64,000 bases of DNA from Hyphomicrobiales bacterium (GTDB taxonomy: Bacteria; Pseudomonadota; Alphaproteobacteria; Rhizobiales; Rhizobiaceae): the NCBI GenBank assembly GCA_900472175.1, contig UCHD01000004.1, forward strand, positions 243,723-307,722. The letters run 5' to 3'. Under the pieces are notes generated by a model. It was not told where the DNA came from, searched no databases, and saw only the letters and a list, made by a program, of their open reading frames with translations. Of the stretch, positions 26,139 through 35,099 are shown piece after piece. The position numbers and the translations under genes are program-made. Every line of letters begins with the position of its first letter. The first letter of the stretch is position 1.

Positions 26139-27329
26139 ATGAGCGATAACGAGCATACGCCAAAGACCATCGGCCCCAACACGCAGTTGGTCAGAGCGGG
26201 ATATGACCCCTTCGATTATCACGGCTTCATCAATCCGCCGGTGGTCCGGGCATCGACCGTGCTTTTTCCCGATGCGAAAACCATGGAAACGCATAGCCAG
26301 AAATACACCTATGCCACGCGCGGCACGCCGACGACCGATGCGCTGTGCCAGGCTCTCAATGAACTCGAAGGGGCTGCGGGAACCATCATCGTGCCCTCTG
26401 GGCTTGCCGCTGTCACGCTGGCGTTCCTTGCGTACCTGGCGCCGGGCGATCATGCTCTGGTTGTCGATTCCGTCTACGGTAATGTGCGGCATTTCTGCGA
26501 TACGATGCTGAAGCGCTTCGGGGTTGAGGTCGAATACTATCATCCGTCTATCGGAGCCGGGATCGAATCGCTGCTCAAGCCGAATACAAGGCTCGTGCAT
26601 CTGGAAGCGCCGGGCTCGAACACGTTCGAGATGCAGGACGTTCCCGCAATCGCGGCTGCCGCACACCGGCTAGGGGCTGTCGTCACGATGGACAACACCT
26701 GGGCGACGCCGCTGTTTTTCCGGCCGCTCGATTTCGGCGTCGACATTTCCATCCAGGGCTCGACCAAATATCCGGCGGGACATGCCGATATTCTTTTGGG
26801 TACCGTTTCGGCCAATACCGCACATTGGAAACGTCTGAGGCAAGCAAACGGCGCGCTCGGCATCTGCGGGGCCGCAGACGATGCCTATCAGGTTCTGCGC
26901 GGTCTTCGCACCATGGGCGTGCGGCTGGAACGGCACCAGGCAAGCGCTCTGGAGATCGCGCAGTGGCTGGAAGATCGGGGCGACGTGGCGCGCGTCCTCC
27001 ATCCAGCGCTCCTGAGTTTTCCCGGCCACGATCTCTGGAAGCGCGATTTCAAAGGCGCGAGCGGCGTCTTTTCCTTCGTTCTGGCGGTGGCCCGGGAGGA
27101 AGACTTCAATAGGAAAGCGCAATCATTTCTCGATGCTCTCTCGCTGTTCGGGCTGGGGTATTCCTGGGGCGGTTTTCCCAGTCTGGCACTTCACGTCAAT
27201 CTGGACGAGCGGCAGATTCTGCAGGCGCCAACCGAAGGCCCGGTCCTGCGCCTTCATATCGGGCTCGAAGATGTGGCCGATCTCAAGGCCGATCTCGAGA
27301 AGGGCTTTGCTGCCGCACAGGCGATCTGA
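26139..27329 (+). CDS. metC: cystathionine beta-lyase (PLP, Cys/Met metabolism family)
   Basis: This 396-aa PLP enzyme of the cystathionine lyase/synthase family contains YATRGTPTTDALCQALNELE, a Tyr-stacking SVYGN segment, TMDNTWATP, and the PLP lysine in GSTKYPAGHADILLG, all in the form seen in bacterial MetC. It cleaves C-S bonds of cystathionine and often of cystine and S-alkylcysteines to pyruvate, ammonia and a thiol. AGGA 5 nt before the ATG at 26139 is preferred over an ATG four codons earlier. It is the last gene of the sulfur operon, where it could channel released cysteine or act directly on unacetylated substrates. Confidence 0.86.
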   Translation: MSDNEHTPKTIGPNTQLVRAGYDPFDYHGFINPPVVRASTVLFPDAKTMETHSQKYTYATRGTPTTDALCQALNELEGAAGTIIVPSGLAAVTLAFLAYLAPGDHALVVDSVYGNVRHFCDTMLKRFGVEVEYYHPSIGAGIESLLKPNTRLVHLEAPGSNTFEMQDVPAIAAAAHRLGAVVTMDNTWATPLFFRPLDFGVDISIQGSTKYPAGHADILLGTVSANTAHWKRLRQANGALGICGAADDAYQVLRGLRTMGVRLERHQASALEIAQWLEDRGDVARVLHPALLSFPGHDLWKRDFKGASGVFSFVLAVAREEDFNRKAQSFLDALSLFGLGYSWGGFPSLALHVNLDERQILQAPTEGPVLRLHIGLEDVADLKADLEKGFAAAQAI

Positions 27330-27576
27330 TCCGGCAGGACGGCTTATCCCATCGTGGCGCAGCGTTGCCGTTAGGGCACAATTTCACTGTTCGTGGCACT
27401 TGGTTCAATAAAGCTTCATTTTACAGACAAGTTTTTGCCGGGACGCTTGTTGTTCCCGGCGAACTGGCTAAAAGGAGCGGGATCAACCCAAGGTGCTTGT
27501 CTTGAGAGACAACTGCGCCAATTTCCGTATCCGGCTGTTCGCTTCGCGGTTGAACGCCGACCAAGGACCCGACACC

Positions 27577-29298
27577 ATGCGCGATCTCGTCGCTCGCTTC
27601 TTTTCCTATTACCGGCCGCACCGGCGCCTGTTCTTGCTGGATTTCTCCTGCGCGGTAACGTCCGGTTTGTTGGAACTGGGTTTCCCCATCGCCGTCAAGC
27701 TGTTCATTGACGTGCTGTTGCCGACCGGGCAGTGGGGTTATGTCGCGGCGGCTTCGGCGGGGTTGATGGCGATCTATCTCGTCAATGGCGGGTTGATGGC
27801 TATCGTCACCTATTGGGGGCATATGCTCGGCATCAACATCGAGACGGAGATGCGGCGCAAGGCATTCGATCACCTGCAGAAACTCTCCTTCGGCTATTTC
27901 GACAACCAGAAGACCGGCCATCTCGTCGCCCGGCTGACCAAGGATTTGGAAGAAATCGGCGAGGTTGCCCATCATGGGCCGGAGGACGTGTTCATCGCCA
28001 TCATGACGCTGATCGGCGCCTTTCTCCTGATGTTCTCGGTCAATCCGAAGCTGGCGCTGATCACCGCCCTCGTGCTGCCGCTGACGGCGTGGCTGACCAC
28101 CCGATATGGCGGCCGGATGACCCGTAACTGGCAGGCGCTCTACAACCGTGTCGGCGATTTCAACGCCCGCATCGAGGAAAATGTCGGCGGTATCCGCGTG
28201 GTGCAGGCTTTTGCCAATGAGGATCACGAGCGCGGGCTGTTCGAGGAGGACAACCAGCGCTACCGCAAGACCAAGCTCGATGCCTACCGGATCATGGCCG
28301 TCTCGACAACGCTGAGCTATCTCTCCATGCGTCTCGTCCAGATGGTCGTGCTGGTGGCCGGCAGCTACTTCGTGCTGAACGGCGAGTTGACGGCCGGCGG
28401 CTTTGTCGGGTTCCTGCTTTTGGTCGGCGTGTTCTTCCGCCCGGTCGACAAGATCAACTCGGTGATCGAGACCTATCCCAAGGGTATTGCCGGTTTTCGC
28501 CGCTATATCGATTTTCTCGACACGCGCCCGGATATCGCCGACCGGCCCGGTGCCCGCGATGTGACCGGGCTGAAGGGCAATATCCGCTATAATCAGGCGA
28601 GTTTCGGTTATCGCGAATCCAAGGCGATCGTGAAAGATCTCAGCATCCATATCAAAGCTGGTGAGACGGTGGCCTTCGTTGGCCCTTCGGGAGCCGGAAA
28701 GACGACGATCTGCGCGCTGTTGCCGCGTTTCTACGAGGTGACAGGCGGCTCGATCACCATCGACGATGTCGACATTCGCGACATGAGCCTGCGGTCACTG
28801 CGCAATCATATCGGTATTGTCAGCCAGGATGTTTTCCTGTTTGCAGGCTCCCTGCGCGAAAACATCGCCTATGGCCGGCTGGATGCGAGCGAAGCGGATA
28901 TTGTCGAGGCGGCCCGCAAGGCGCGGCTCGAAAACGTCATTGCCGACCTGCCGCAGGGTCTCGACACAGTTGTCGGCGAGCGTGGCGTCAAATTGTCGGG
29001 CGGACAGAAACAGCGGCTGGCGATTGCCCGGATCTTCCTGAAGAACCCGCCGATCCTCATTCTCGATGAAGCGACATCGGCGCTCGATACCGAAACCGAA
29101 CGTGCCATTCAGCAGTCGCTTTCGGAATTGTCGAAGGGACGGACGACGCTGGTGATCGCCCATCGGCTGGCGACGATCACTCAGGCCGATCGTATTCTCG
29201 TCGTCAATGAAGGCGCGATTGTCGAGGATGGCAGCCATGCCGAACTCCTGGAGAGGAACGGCCTTTATAGCCGCCTCAGCCAATTGCAGGCAGGCTAA
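27577..29298 (+). CDS. MsbA-like ABC exporter (permease-ATPase half-transporter)
   Basis: This 573-aa protein has an N-terminal six-helix ABC_membrane domain (about residues 15-300) and a C-terminal ATPase. The ATPase has Walker A GPSGAGKTT, Q-loop SQDVFLF, signature LSGGQKQRLAIAR, Walker B ILILDEATSALD and switch His in VIAHRL. It would act as a homodimer. It resembles the MsbA/multidrug exporter group; the substrate is unknown. AAGGA 9 nt before the ATG at 27577 excludes a longer open frame. The 247-bp upstream gap separates it from metC and should contain its own promoter. Confidence 0.88.
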   Translation: MRDLVARFFSYYRPHRRLFLLDFSCAVTSGLLELGFPIAVKLFIDVLLPTGQWGYVAAASAGLMAIYLVNGGLMAIVTYWGHMLGINIETEMRRKAFDHLQKLSFGYFDNQKTGHLVARLTKDLEEIGEVAHHGPEDVFIAIMTLIGAFLLMFSVNPKLALITALVLPLTAWLTTRYGGRMTRNWQALYNRVGDFNARIEENVGGIRVVQAFANEDHERGLFEEDNQRYRKTKLDAYRIMAVSTTLSYLSMRLVQMVVLVAGSYFVLNGELTAGGFVGFLLLVGVFFRPVDKINSVIETYPKGIAGFRRYIDFLDTRPDIADRPGARDVTGLKGNIRYNQASFGYRESKAIVKDLSIHIKAGETVAFVGPSGAGKTTICALLPRFYEVTGGSITIDDVDIRDMSLRSLRNHIGIVSQDVFLFAGSLRENIAYGRLDASEADIVEAARKARLENVIADLPQGLDTVVGERGVKLSGGQKQRLAIARIFLKNPPILILDEATSALDTETERAIQQSLSELSKGRTTLVIAHRLATITQADRILVVNEGAIVEDGSHAELLERNGLYSRLSQLQAG

Positions 29299-29367
29299 AG
29301 CACCGCTGCAAGGGAACCTTGGCGACGGTTGGGCGTTTTGTGCCCACTGTTCAAAAAGGAGAACAAC

Positions 29368-29982
29368 ATGCAGTGGATCTCAAAGCCCTTGCTCGCAGGT
29401 GCAATGCTTCTGGCGGGAACCGGCTTCGCTGCGGCGGCTATGGTAGCGACGACCGCAACGGACCTGACGGTCTATTCCGGACCGGGCGCAGACTATCCCT
29501 CGGTCGGTGTAGCTACGCGCGGCAGCTCTGCTGCCCTTGACGGGTGCCTTGAAGGCGAAAGCTGGTGCCGGATCGACGTTAACGGCTTGCGCGGTTGGGT
29601 TTACGCACAGGAATTGACGGTCGACTATGACGGCGCGCCCGTTATCGTCCAGGAACGCCGTGCCGATCTTGGTGTTCCGGTGGTGAGCGATGAAAAGACC
29701 GTAGTCGTGGATGGTCCCGCTTCACCGGCACCTGGAGACGAACTGCTGGGCACGGTCGACAGCAGCGGCGCAATCAATCCGCCGCCGGAAGTGCGCACCT
29801 ATATCGATGGCGCGCCAATGGACACAGTGACATATGACGGCGACGTCGTTGTCGGAGCGACACTCCCGGGTGACATGGTGATTACGCAAGTGCCGAACTA
29901 CCAGTATAGCTACGTGCGTATCAACGACCGGCCGATGCTGGTCGATCCGCAGAGCCGGCGCATTGTCTATGTCTATGAGTAA
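29368..29982 (+). CDS. secreted SH3-domain protein with DUF1236 C-terminus
   Basis: This 204-aa protein has a signal peptide, then a bacterial SH3b domain (ATDLTVYSGPGADYPSVGVATRG to WCRIDVNGLRGWVYAQEL). A Pro/acidic linker follows, and the C-terminal segment NDRPMLVDPQSRRIVYVYE matches the DUF1236 pattern. SH3b domains often bind cell-wall components in the periplasm. AAAAAGGAG lies 7 nt upstream of the ATG, a very strong site suggesting high expression. A terminator follows the stop by 13 bp. Confidence 0.83.
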   Translation: MQWISKPLLAGAMLLAGTGFAAAAMVATTATDLTVYSGPGADYPSVGVATRGSSAALDGCLEGESWCRIDVNGLRGWVYAQELTVDYDGAPVIVQERRADLGVPVVSDEKTVVVDGPASPAPGDELLGTVDSSGAINPPPEVRTYIDGAPMDTVTYDGDVVVGATLPGDMVITQVPNYQYSYVRINDRPMLVDPQSRRIVYVYE

Positions 29983-29995
29983 GCCGAACGTGAAG

Positions 29996-30021
29996 CGGGC
30001 CGCGTCAAACGCGGCCCGTTT
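29996..30021 (+). terminator. rho-independent terminator after the SH3 gene
   Basis: CGGGCCGCG (29996-30004) pairs perfectly with CGCGGCCCG (30010-30018) around TCAAA and is followed by TTTATAA. It lies just upstream of the small membrane-protein gene at 30048. Confidence 0.75.
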
Positions 30022-30047
30022 ATAACATCCCGTGGAGGAGTTGAACC

Positions 30048-30212
30048 ATGACCTCTCGCACCCTTATGGGCGCTGTCATCGCTCTCATCGTCGGTTCAAT
30101 TCTCAGTATTTTAGTCGTTCAGTATTTCTCACCGGATGAAAGTGCCCAAAGCACGACACCACCGGACCCTTTGGTGGTGTCGCCGGAAAACGCGGCCGAA
30201 CAAACGAAATAG
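30048..30212 (+). CDS. small single-pass membrane protein, 54 aa
   Basis: This short open frame begins with ATG 7 nt after GGAGGAG, a near-perfect ribosome-binding site. It encodes MTSRTLMGAVIALIVGSI followed by more hydrophobic residues to about position 25, then a polar Ser/Thr/Pro-rich tail ending EQTK. The form is that of a small N-in inner-membrane protein or an uncleaved signal anchor. No family is recognised. It follows a terminator, so it must have its own promoter or depend on readthrough. Confidence 0.65.
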   Translation: MTSRTLMGAVIALIVGSILSILVVQYFSPDESAQSTTPPDPLVVSPENAAEQTK

Positions 30213-30234
30213 CGAACCATCCTTCAATCAGACG

Positions 30235-30465
30235 TTATGCACCCATCGCCAAGTCTTGCCGCAACGCGGCTTCGCATGCATTGGTTAAAGTTGCCGGGTC
30301 TCGCACGCCGCTTTGATAGAGACGGACGATTGCTGCGGCACAAATCTGCATGTCGGCATCCGAGCCCGTGGTTTGATGCGTCTCACAAAACTGATCGAAG
30401 ACGCGCCGCAGCGCGTCGATATCCTCGGTGCAGAGTGCATCGGCCTGGGGATCAAAATGCGTCAT
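30235..30465 (-). CDS. hypothetical protein, 76 aa
   Basis: This small acidic protein (MTHFDPQADALCTEDIDALR) is predicted mostly helical. An AAAGGAGGA site stands directly against an ATG at 30471 and 6 nt before the ATG at 30465; the second is preferred. The Shine-Dalgarno match is one of the strongest in the window, which argues that it is translated. No domain is recognised. It converges with the 54-aa membrane protein gene, with 22 bp between stops. Confidence 0.65.
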   Translation of the reverse strand: MTHFDPQADALCTEDIDALRRVFDQFCETHQTTGSDADMQICAAAIVRLYQSGVRDPATLTNACEAALRQDLAMGA

Positions 30466-30659
30466 GGTCATTCCTCCTTTGAGGATGGAAGTTTTGTCTC
30501 AGTGCATCATCGATAAAAGCCCATCGGCTAAGGCTGCAGTTTAGCGCAATTTGAATTCGGCGCTATTCACTAAGACATGTGGTGCGGCGCCACGAAAAGT
30601 TTTTCGCCAGGCAACCTTTTGCGTTTTCATGCTTTTTCCCCACACAGGGAAAATTTGCC

Positions 30660-30899
30660 ATGGCCGCGTTCTACTTCAAGGTAATCGACAATGACGGCAC
30701 AATTCCGGCCGACGACGCTTTTGATTTTCCGGACCTGATTGCAGCCATCCGCCAGGCAAAGATCGTGCTGGCCGAAATGGCGCTCGATGGGTTGCCGGAG
30801 GATCCGGTCAAGGCGCTCGAGATCGAAGTGCTCAACGTCGATCGTCGACCCATCGTCAGGATGAAACTGGAATTGTCGACCCAGTGGGCTACTGCGTAG
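30660..30899 (+). CDS. DUF6894-like small protein
   Basis: This 79-aa protein begins MAAFYFKVIDNDGTIPADDAFDFPDL, followed by AAIRQAKIVLAEMALDG. This matches the pattern of the short rhizobial DUF6894 family (a beta-hairpin start, D/G-rich turn, then an amphipathic helix). AGGGAAAA precedes the ATG at 30660. Its last 11 bp overlap the end of the convergent acyltransferase gene. The function of the family is unknown. Confidence 0.72.
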   Translation: MAAFYFKVIDNDGTIPADDAFDFPDLIAAIRQAKIVLAEMALDGLPEDPVKALEIEVLNVDRRPIVRMKLELSTQWATA

Positions 30900-32940
30900 C
30901 CGTTACCGCACCATTTTCCCTGATTTCAACTGCTTGCACCGCTTTCAGTATGGCCGGAACGATCAGTTTGGCGCCGGTATCGGATGGATGGTCATCGTCG
31001 AAATAAAACACCTTTTCAGCGTTCAGGCTGTTGATGCAGCGGTCCTTGAGAAAGCTGTTACAGAAATGATCGGCGGGCCGAACGCGGAAAAGATTGGGGT
31101 GGGAGATGGCATCGAATGCGGCGATGACCGCGCCATTCCGTTGCTGATAGCGATCATAGCTGGTGCTGAATTCGAGGTTCCCAATGCCTGCCATTGCGGT
31201 CTTTGCGACGATGTCCGGGACGTTCCAACCGGCCTCAGGAATGGGATAGACGAGCACGACGTTGTGGCCGCTCTCAAGATAGGCCCGGATGTCGTCGACA
31301 TATTGCTTCAATACGCGGGCCTTGCGTGCCGGATCATCCTGTTCGGCATGCTCGTCCAGCCGGTCGAACAGGTCGATATAGGTCGGCTGCAGGGATTCGA
31401 CGCCGCCTTCGCCATTGTCGAAGGGCGACCCATCGACATAGAGGCTCCAGCGGCTGGCCATGATGATGGTCTTCATGCCGCTTGTGCGAATATAGTCCTC
31501 GATGCCGGTGAAGAACGGGTTGCAGCGTAGCTTGTATTTCGGATTGGACACATAAAATCCTGAAAACCCGACACAGGCCGAATGTGCCATCACATAGAGA
31601 TCGAGATTGGCAGCATTAAAACTGCGCAGTGCTTCGCCGCCAAGGGCTCCGGCATGCGAATCGCCGATCAGGATGGTCTTGCTGCTGGCCGAGTGTTTCG
31701 TCAGGCAATCCCGGACAGGATGGGGCAGGCTGGCCTCGCCTTTGTCGAACAGGCAGGCATCCATGACAGGATCGTGATGTTCCTGTTCGTTAAGAGCTGT
31801 CAGCGCGGCCTGCGGCAGGCGGAACTGCAGGCCGTTGCTTGACGTGCCATAAAAGCCGATGCCGATGAAAAGCATGCCCGCAATGCCACCGGCACTGAGA
31901 ATGCGCGCCGGTGTCGGCAAGAGGCGCGCCGTGCCGCTCGTTCGGAAAGGCGTCTCGATGAACCGCCAGGACAGGTAGGCAAGACCGGCGGAGGCAAGCG
32001 CAAGCATGCTCATCAGGGCGAGTGACGGTTCGGTGATGCTGCGGATGCGGGCGAAGGCAAAGACGGGCTGATGCCAGAGATAGAGGCTGTAGCTGATCAA
32101 GCCGATGCCGACCATCGGGCTGGTCGAGAGCAACCGTGCCGTCAGGGTGCCTTGTGCTCCGAAGAGGATGATCAGCACGGCACCGAGAACGGGGACCAGC
32201 GCATAAAGTGAGGGAAACGGCGTCGTCTGATCATAGCCGAAAATGGAGAAGACGATGATCGCCAGCCCGGCAAGCGACAGGATATTGCTTTTGAACTGTT
32301 TGCCGCCGGTCAGCAGAAAGGCGCAGAGCGAACCGGCCAGCAATTCCCAGGCGCGCGTGGTGGGCAGGTAGAAATTGGCTGTCTCGAAATTGACGGAGCC
32401 ATACTGGGCAAGCAGCAGGCTGGCCAGCGCCACGGCAGAAATGGCTACGATCAGCGCCCGCCGCCCGAAACGCCACATCAGCATGACGAAAAGCGGGAAG
32501 AGCATGTAATACTGTTCCTCGACGGCAAGGCTCCAGGTATGCAGCAGCGGCTGCTCCTCCGATGCGGCCGCGAAATAACCGCCGCTTTCATGCCAGAAGA
32601 GAAAATTCGAGCCGAACAGGCAGACGGCGATGATGCTGCGGCCGAAGCTTGCCATCTGTTCCGGCAGCATCCACGCCCAGGCGAACGGCAGGCAGCACAG
32701 AATCACGAAAAACAGCACAGGCAGAATGCGGCGGGCGCGGCGCTCGTAGAACTTGAGCAGCGAGAAGTGGCCTTTATCGCGCTCCGCGATAATGATCGAG
32801 GTGATCAGGTATCCGCTGATGACGAAAAAGATATCGACACCGACAAAACCACCGCTGAACTGCTGGAACCCGGCGTGAAACAGAACAACGGGAATCACGG
32901 CGACGGATCGCAGGCCGTCAATTTCGCGTCGATAGTTCAT
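30889..32940 (-). CDS. OafA/YrhL-like membrane acyltransferase with SGNH domain
   Basis: This 683-aa protein has an N-terminal acyltransferase-3 domain of about ten helices (residues 1-350). It begins YRREIDGLRSVAVIPVVLFH and includes FFVISGYLIT and the H-x10-R type region. A periplasmic SGNH hydrolase-like domain follows, with ILIGDSHAGAL (catalytic Ser in the GDSH block) and DDDHPSDTGA (Asp-His pair). Such proteins O-acetylate or succinylate surface polysaccharides or glucans. The ATG at 32940 is chosen because the family start is MNYRREIDGLR; a longer frame has no support. The glycan target is unknown. Confidence 0.86.
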   Translation of the reverse strand: MNYRREIDGLRSVAVIPVVLFHAGFQQFSGGFVGVDIFFVISGYLITSIIIAERDKGHFSLLKFYERRARRILPVLFFVILCCLPFAWAWMLPEQMASFGRSIIAVCLFGSNFLFWHESGGYFAAASEEQPLLHTWSLAVEEQYYMLFPLFVMLMWRFGRRALIVAISAVALASLLLAQYGSVNFETANFYLPTTRAWELLAGSLCAFLLTGGKQFKSNILSLAGLAIIVFSIFGYDQTTPFPSLYALVPVLGAVLIILFGAQGTLTARLLSTSPMVGIGLISYSLYLWHQPVFAFARIRSITEPSLALMSMLALASAGLAYLSWRFIETPFRTSGTARLLPTPARILSAGGIAGMLFIGIGFYGTSSNGLQFRLPQAALTALNEQEHHDPVMDACLFDKGEASLPHPVRDCLTKHSASSKTILIGDSHAGALGGEALRSFNAANLDLYVMAHSACVGFSGFYVSNPKYKLRCNPFFTGIEDYIRTSGMKTIIMASRWSLYVDGSPFDNGEGGVESLQPTYIDLFDRLDEHAEQDDPARKARVLKQYVDDIRAYLESGHNVVLVYPIPEAGWNVPDIVAKTAMAGIGNLEFSTSYDRYQQRNGAVIAAFDAISHPNLFRVRPADHFCNSFLKDRCINSLNAEKVFYFDDDHPSDTGAKLIVPAILKAVQAVEIRENGAVTATQ

Positions 32941-33156
32941 TGGCGGCCCCGGCGAGATCCAAATGCTGGATGGCTTCGCAGGATGCGACGGCTTAGCGGT
33001 GCGGATCAAGCCTGCCTTTTGAAAAAGAATGAAAAACCAAGGGTATATGTTGCCGGGCAGGGGACGGCATTGGCGGTGCCCGCTGCTGCACCCCCTGAGC
33101 TGCCATCGGAGATGGCGCGCGCAGAGGGGCTGTAAGCAGTGGAAAGCCGGGTCTGT

Positions 33157-34194
33157 TTAATCCCGGAACAGTTTCCAGCGGGTCGGTCGGAACGCGACGC
33201 GCGAATGATCGGCCGTGACTTTTTCCGGCGGCAGTTCGATCTCGACCCTGCTATTGGCGCCGCCAATGTCCAGTTCGACATGGCGCGTACCGGCGACACG
33301 GCGGGTCACGGTGACGATGCCCGCGATGCAACCGCCGTTACCCTCGAGCAATTCGATATCGTGTGGGCGGAAATAGAGTTGGGCTGGACCGTCGGCCTCG
33401 CCCTGGGCGCTGACGCCGATCGAATGGTCTTTGATCCAGAGCTGACCGTTTTCAACACGGACCGGAAGAATGTTGGACTGGCCGATAAAGCCGAAGACGA
33501 AGGGGGAATTGGGTGTGTCGTAAATTTCGTCTGGCGTGCCGATCTGTTCGATCTTGCCTTTGCTCATCACGACCACGCGGTCGGCGAGCTCCAGCGCCTC
33601 GTCTTGGTCATGGGTGACGAAAACCGTCGTGTGGCCGGTGCGATCATGGATTTCGCGCAGCCAGCGGCGCAGTTCCTTGCGCACCTGGGCATCGAGGGCG
33701 CCGAAGGGTTCGTCGAGCAGCAGGACATTCGGCTCCACCGCCATGGCACGGGCAAGGGCCACGCGCTGGCGCTGGCCGCCGGAAAGCTGGGCCGGATAGC
33801 GTTTTTCAAGGCCACTCAGCTGAACGAGGTCGAGCAACTCAAGTGCACGCTTGCGGATTTCAGCTTTTGCGGGACGGCGCCCGGAAGGACGGATTGTCAG
33901 GCCGAAGGAAACGTTGTCGAGCACCGTCATGTGACGGAACAGGGCGTAATGCTGGAACACGAAGCCGATATTGCGCTCTTGCACGGTCTTGCGCGAGGCA
34001 TCCTCGTTGCCGAAATAGACCGTACCTTCTGTCGGACTTTCCAGTCCTGCAATCAATCGCAGCAGCGTCGTCTTGCCGGAGCCGGAAGGCCCAAGCAGAG
34101 CGATCAGTTCACCCGAACGGATATCGAGCGAGACGTCGTTCAGCGCCGGAAAGCGGCTGAATTCCTTGCGTATGTTTTGAACGCGAACTTCCAT
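33157..34194 (-). CDS. cysA: sulfate/thiosulfate ABC transporter ATP-binding protein
   Basis: This 345-aa ATPase begins [20 protein letters not shown], typical of CysA. It has Walker [10 protein letters not shown], signature [15 protein letters not shown], Walker [13 protein letters not shown] and switch [10 protein letters not shown]. The C-terminal TOBE-like segment contains [10 protein letters not shown]. It is the last gene of sbp-cysT-cysW-cysA, 14 bp after cysW. It energises sulfate or thiosulfate import for assimilation. Confidence 0.93.
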   Translation of the reverse strand: MEVRVQNIRKEFSRFPALNDVSLDIRSGELIALLGPSGSGKTTLLRLIAGLESPTEGTVYFGNEDASRKTVQERNIGFVFQHYALFRHMTVLDNVSFGLTIRPSGRRPAKAEIRKRALELLDLVQLSGLEKRYPAQLSGGQRQRVALARAMAVEPNVLLLDEPFGALDAQVRKELRRWLREIHDRTGHTTVFVTHDQDEALELADRVVVMSKGKIEQIGTPDEIYDTPNSPFVFGFIGQSNILPVRVENGQLWIKDHSIGVSAQGEADGPAQLYFRPHDIELLEGNGGCIAGIVTVTRRVAGTRHVELDIGGANSRVEIELPPEKVTADHSRVAFRPTRWKLFRD

Positions 34195-34208
34195 ATGGAC
34201 TTGACCTT

Positions 34209-35099
34209 TCAGTGCCGGCGGCTGGCCGCGATCTGGGCGCTGTACTTCATTTCAAGCAGCGACTTCAGAACGAGGGTGACGAGAGCCAGCAGGGCGAGAA
34301 GCGTTGCGACGGCAAAGGCGGCAACGAAGTTATATTCATTGTAGAGGATTTCCACCTGCAGCGGCATGGTGTTCGTCAGTCCACGGATATGCCCGGAGAC
34401 GACGGAGACCGCACCGAACTCGCCCATGGCGCGGGCGTTGCAGAGCAGGACGCCATAGAGCAGGCCCCATTTGATGTTGGGCAGCGTGACATACCAGAAA
34501 GTCTGCCAGCCGCTTGCACCCAGCGACAGCGCGGCTTCCTCGTCGCTGGTGCCCTGTTCCTGCATCAGCGGGATCAGTTCGCGGGCAACGAAGGGGAAGG
34601 TGACGAAGACGGTCGCAAGCACGATACCCGGAACTGCAAACAGGATCTGGATGCCATGGCTCTGCAACCACGGTCCAAGCAGACTGTGGGAACCGAACAG
34701 AAGCACGAACACCAGGCCGGAAATGACCGGTGACACCGAAAAGGGCAGGTCGATCAGGGTGGTGAGAAACGCCTTGCCCTTGAACTCGAACTTGGCGATT
34801 GCCCATGCCGCTGCAATGCCGAACACCAGATTGAGCGGCACGGCGATGACCGCGACGAGCAACGTCAATTCGATCGCGGCAAAGGTTTCGGGGTCCGACA
34901 GCACGGTCAGGAACTCGCCGGGGCCGTTGCGCAGGGCTTCCGTGAACACTGCGGCCAGAGGCAGGACCAGAAACAGCGCCACGAAACAGAGCGCGAGGCC
35001 GATCAGAGTGTAGCGCGCCAGCCGGTGTTCCGAGGTGGCGACCCGGACCAGTTCGGTGTTGCCGTTGCTGGTATGGGACGTCGTGGCATCATGCGCCAT
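34209..35099 (-). CDS. cysW: sulfate ABC transporter permease CysW
   Basis: This 296-aa permease has six hydrophobic helices. The EAA loop [21 protein letters not shown] and the downstream [20 protein letters not shown] segment are characteristic of CysW. Its start overlaps the 3' end of cysT by 11 bp, indicating translational coupling. A hydrophilic N-terminal extension of about 30 residues (rich in His, Thr and Ser) precedes the first helix. Confidence 0.93.
   Translation of the reverse strand: MAHDATTSHTSNGNTELVRVATSEHRLARYTLIGLALCFVALFLVLPLAAVFTEALRNGPGEFLTVLSDPETFAAIELTLLVAVIAVPLNLVFGIAAAWAIAKFEFKGKAFLTTLIDLPFSVSPVISGLVFVLLFGSHSLLGPWLQSHGIQILFAVPGIVLATVFVTFPFVARELIPLMQEQGTSDEEAALSLGASGWQTFWYVTLPNIKWGLLYGVLLCNARAMGEFGAVSVVSGHIRGLTNTMPLQVEILYNEYNFVAAFAVATLLALLALVTLVLKSLLEMKYSAQIAASRRH

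Noticed and set aside
27437-27460. Inverted repeat GCCGGGA/TCCCGGC as terminator of the sulfur operon
   Set aside because: No T-run follows on the forward strand, and it lies 108 bp past metC, close to the next gene. It could be an operator for the exporter gene, but there is no support for that.
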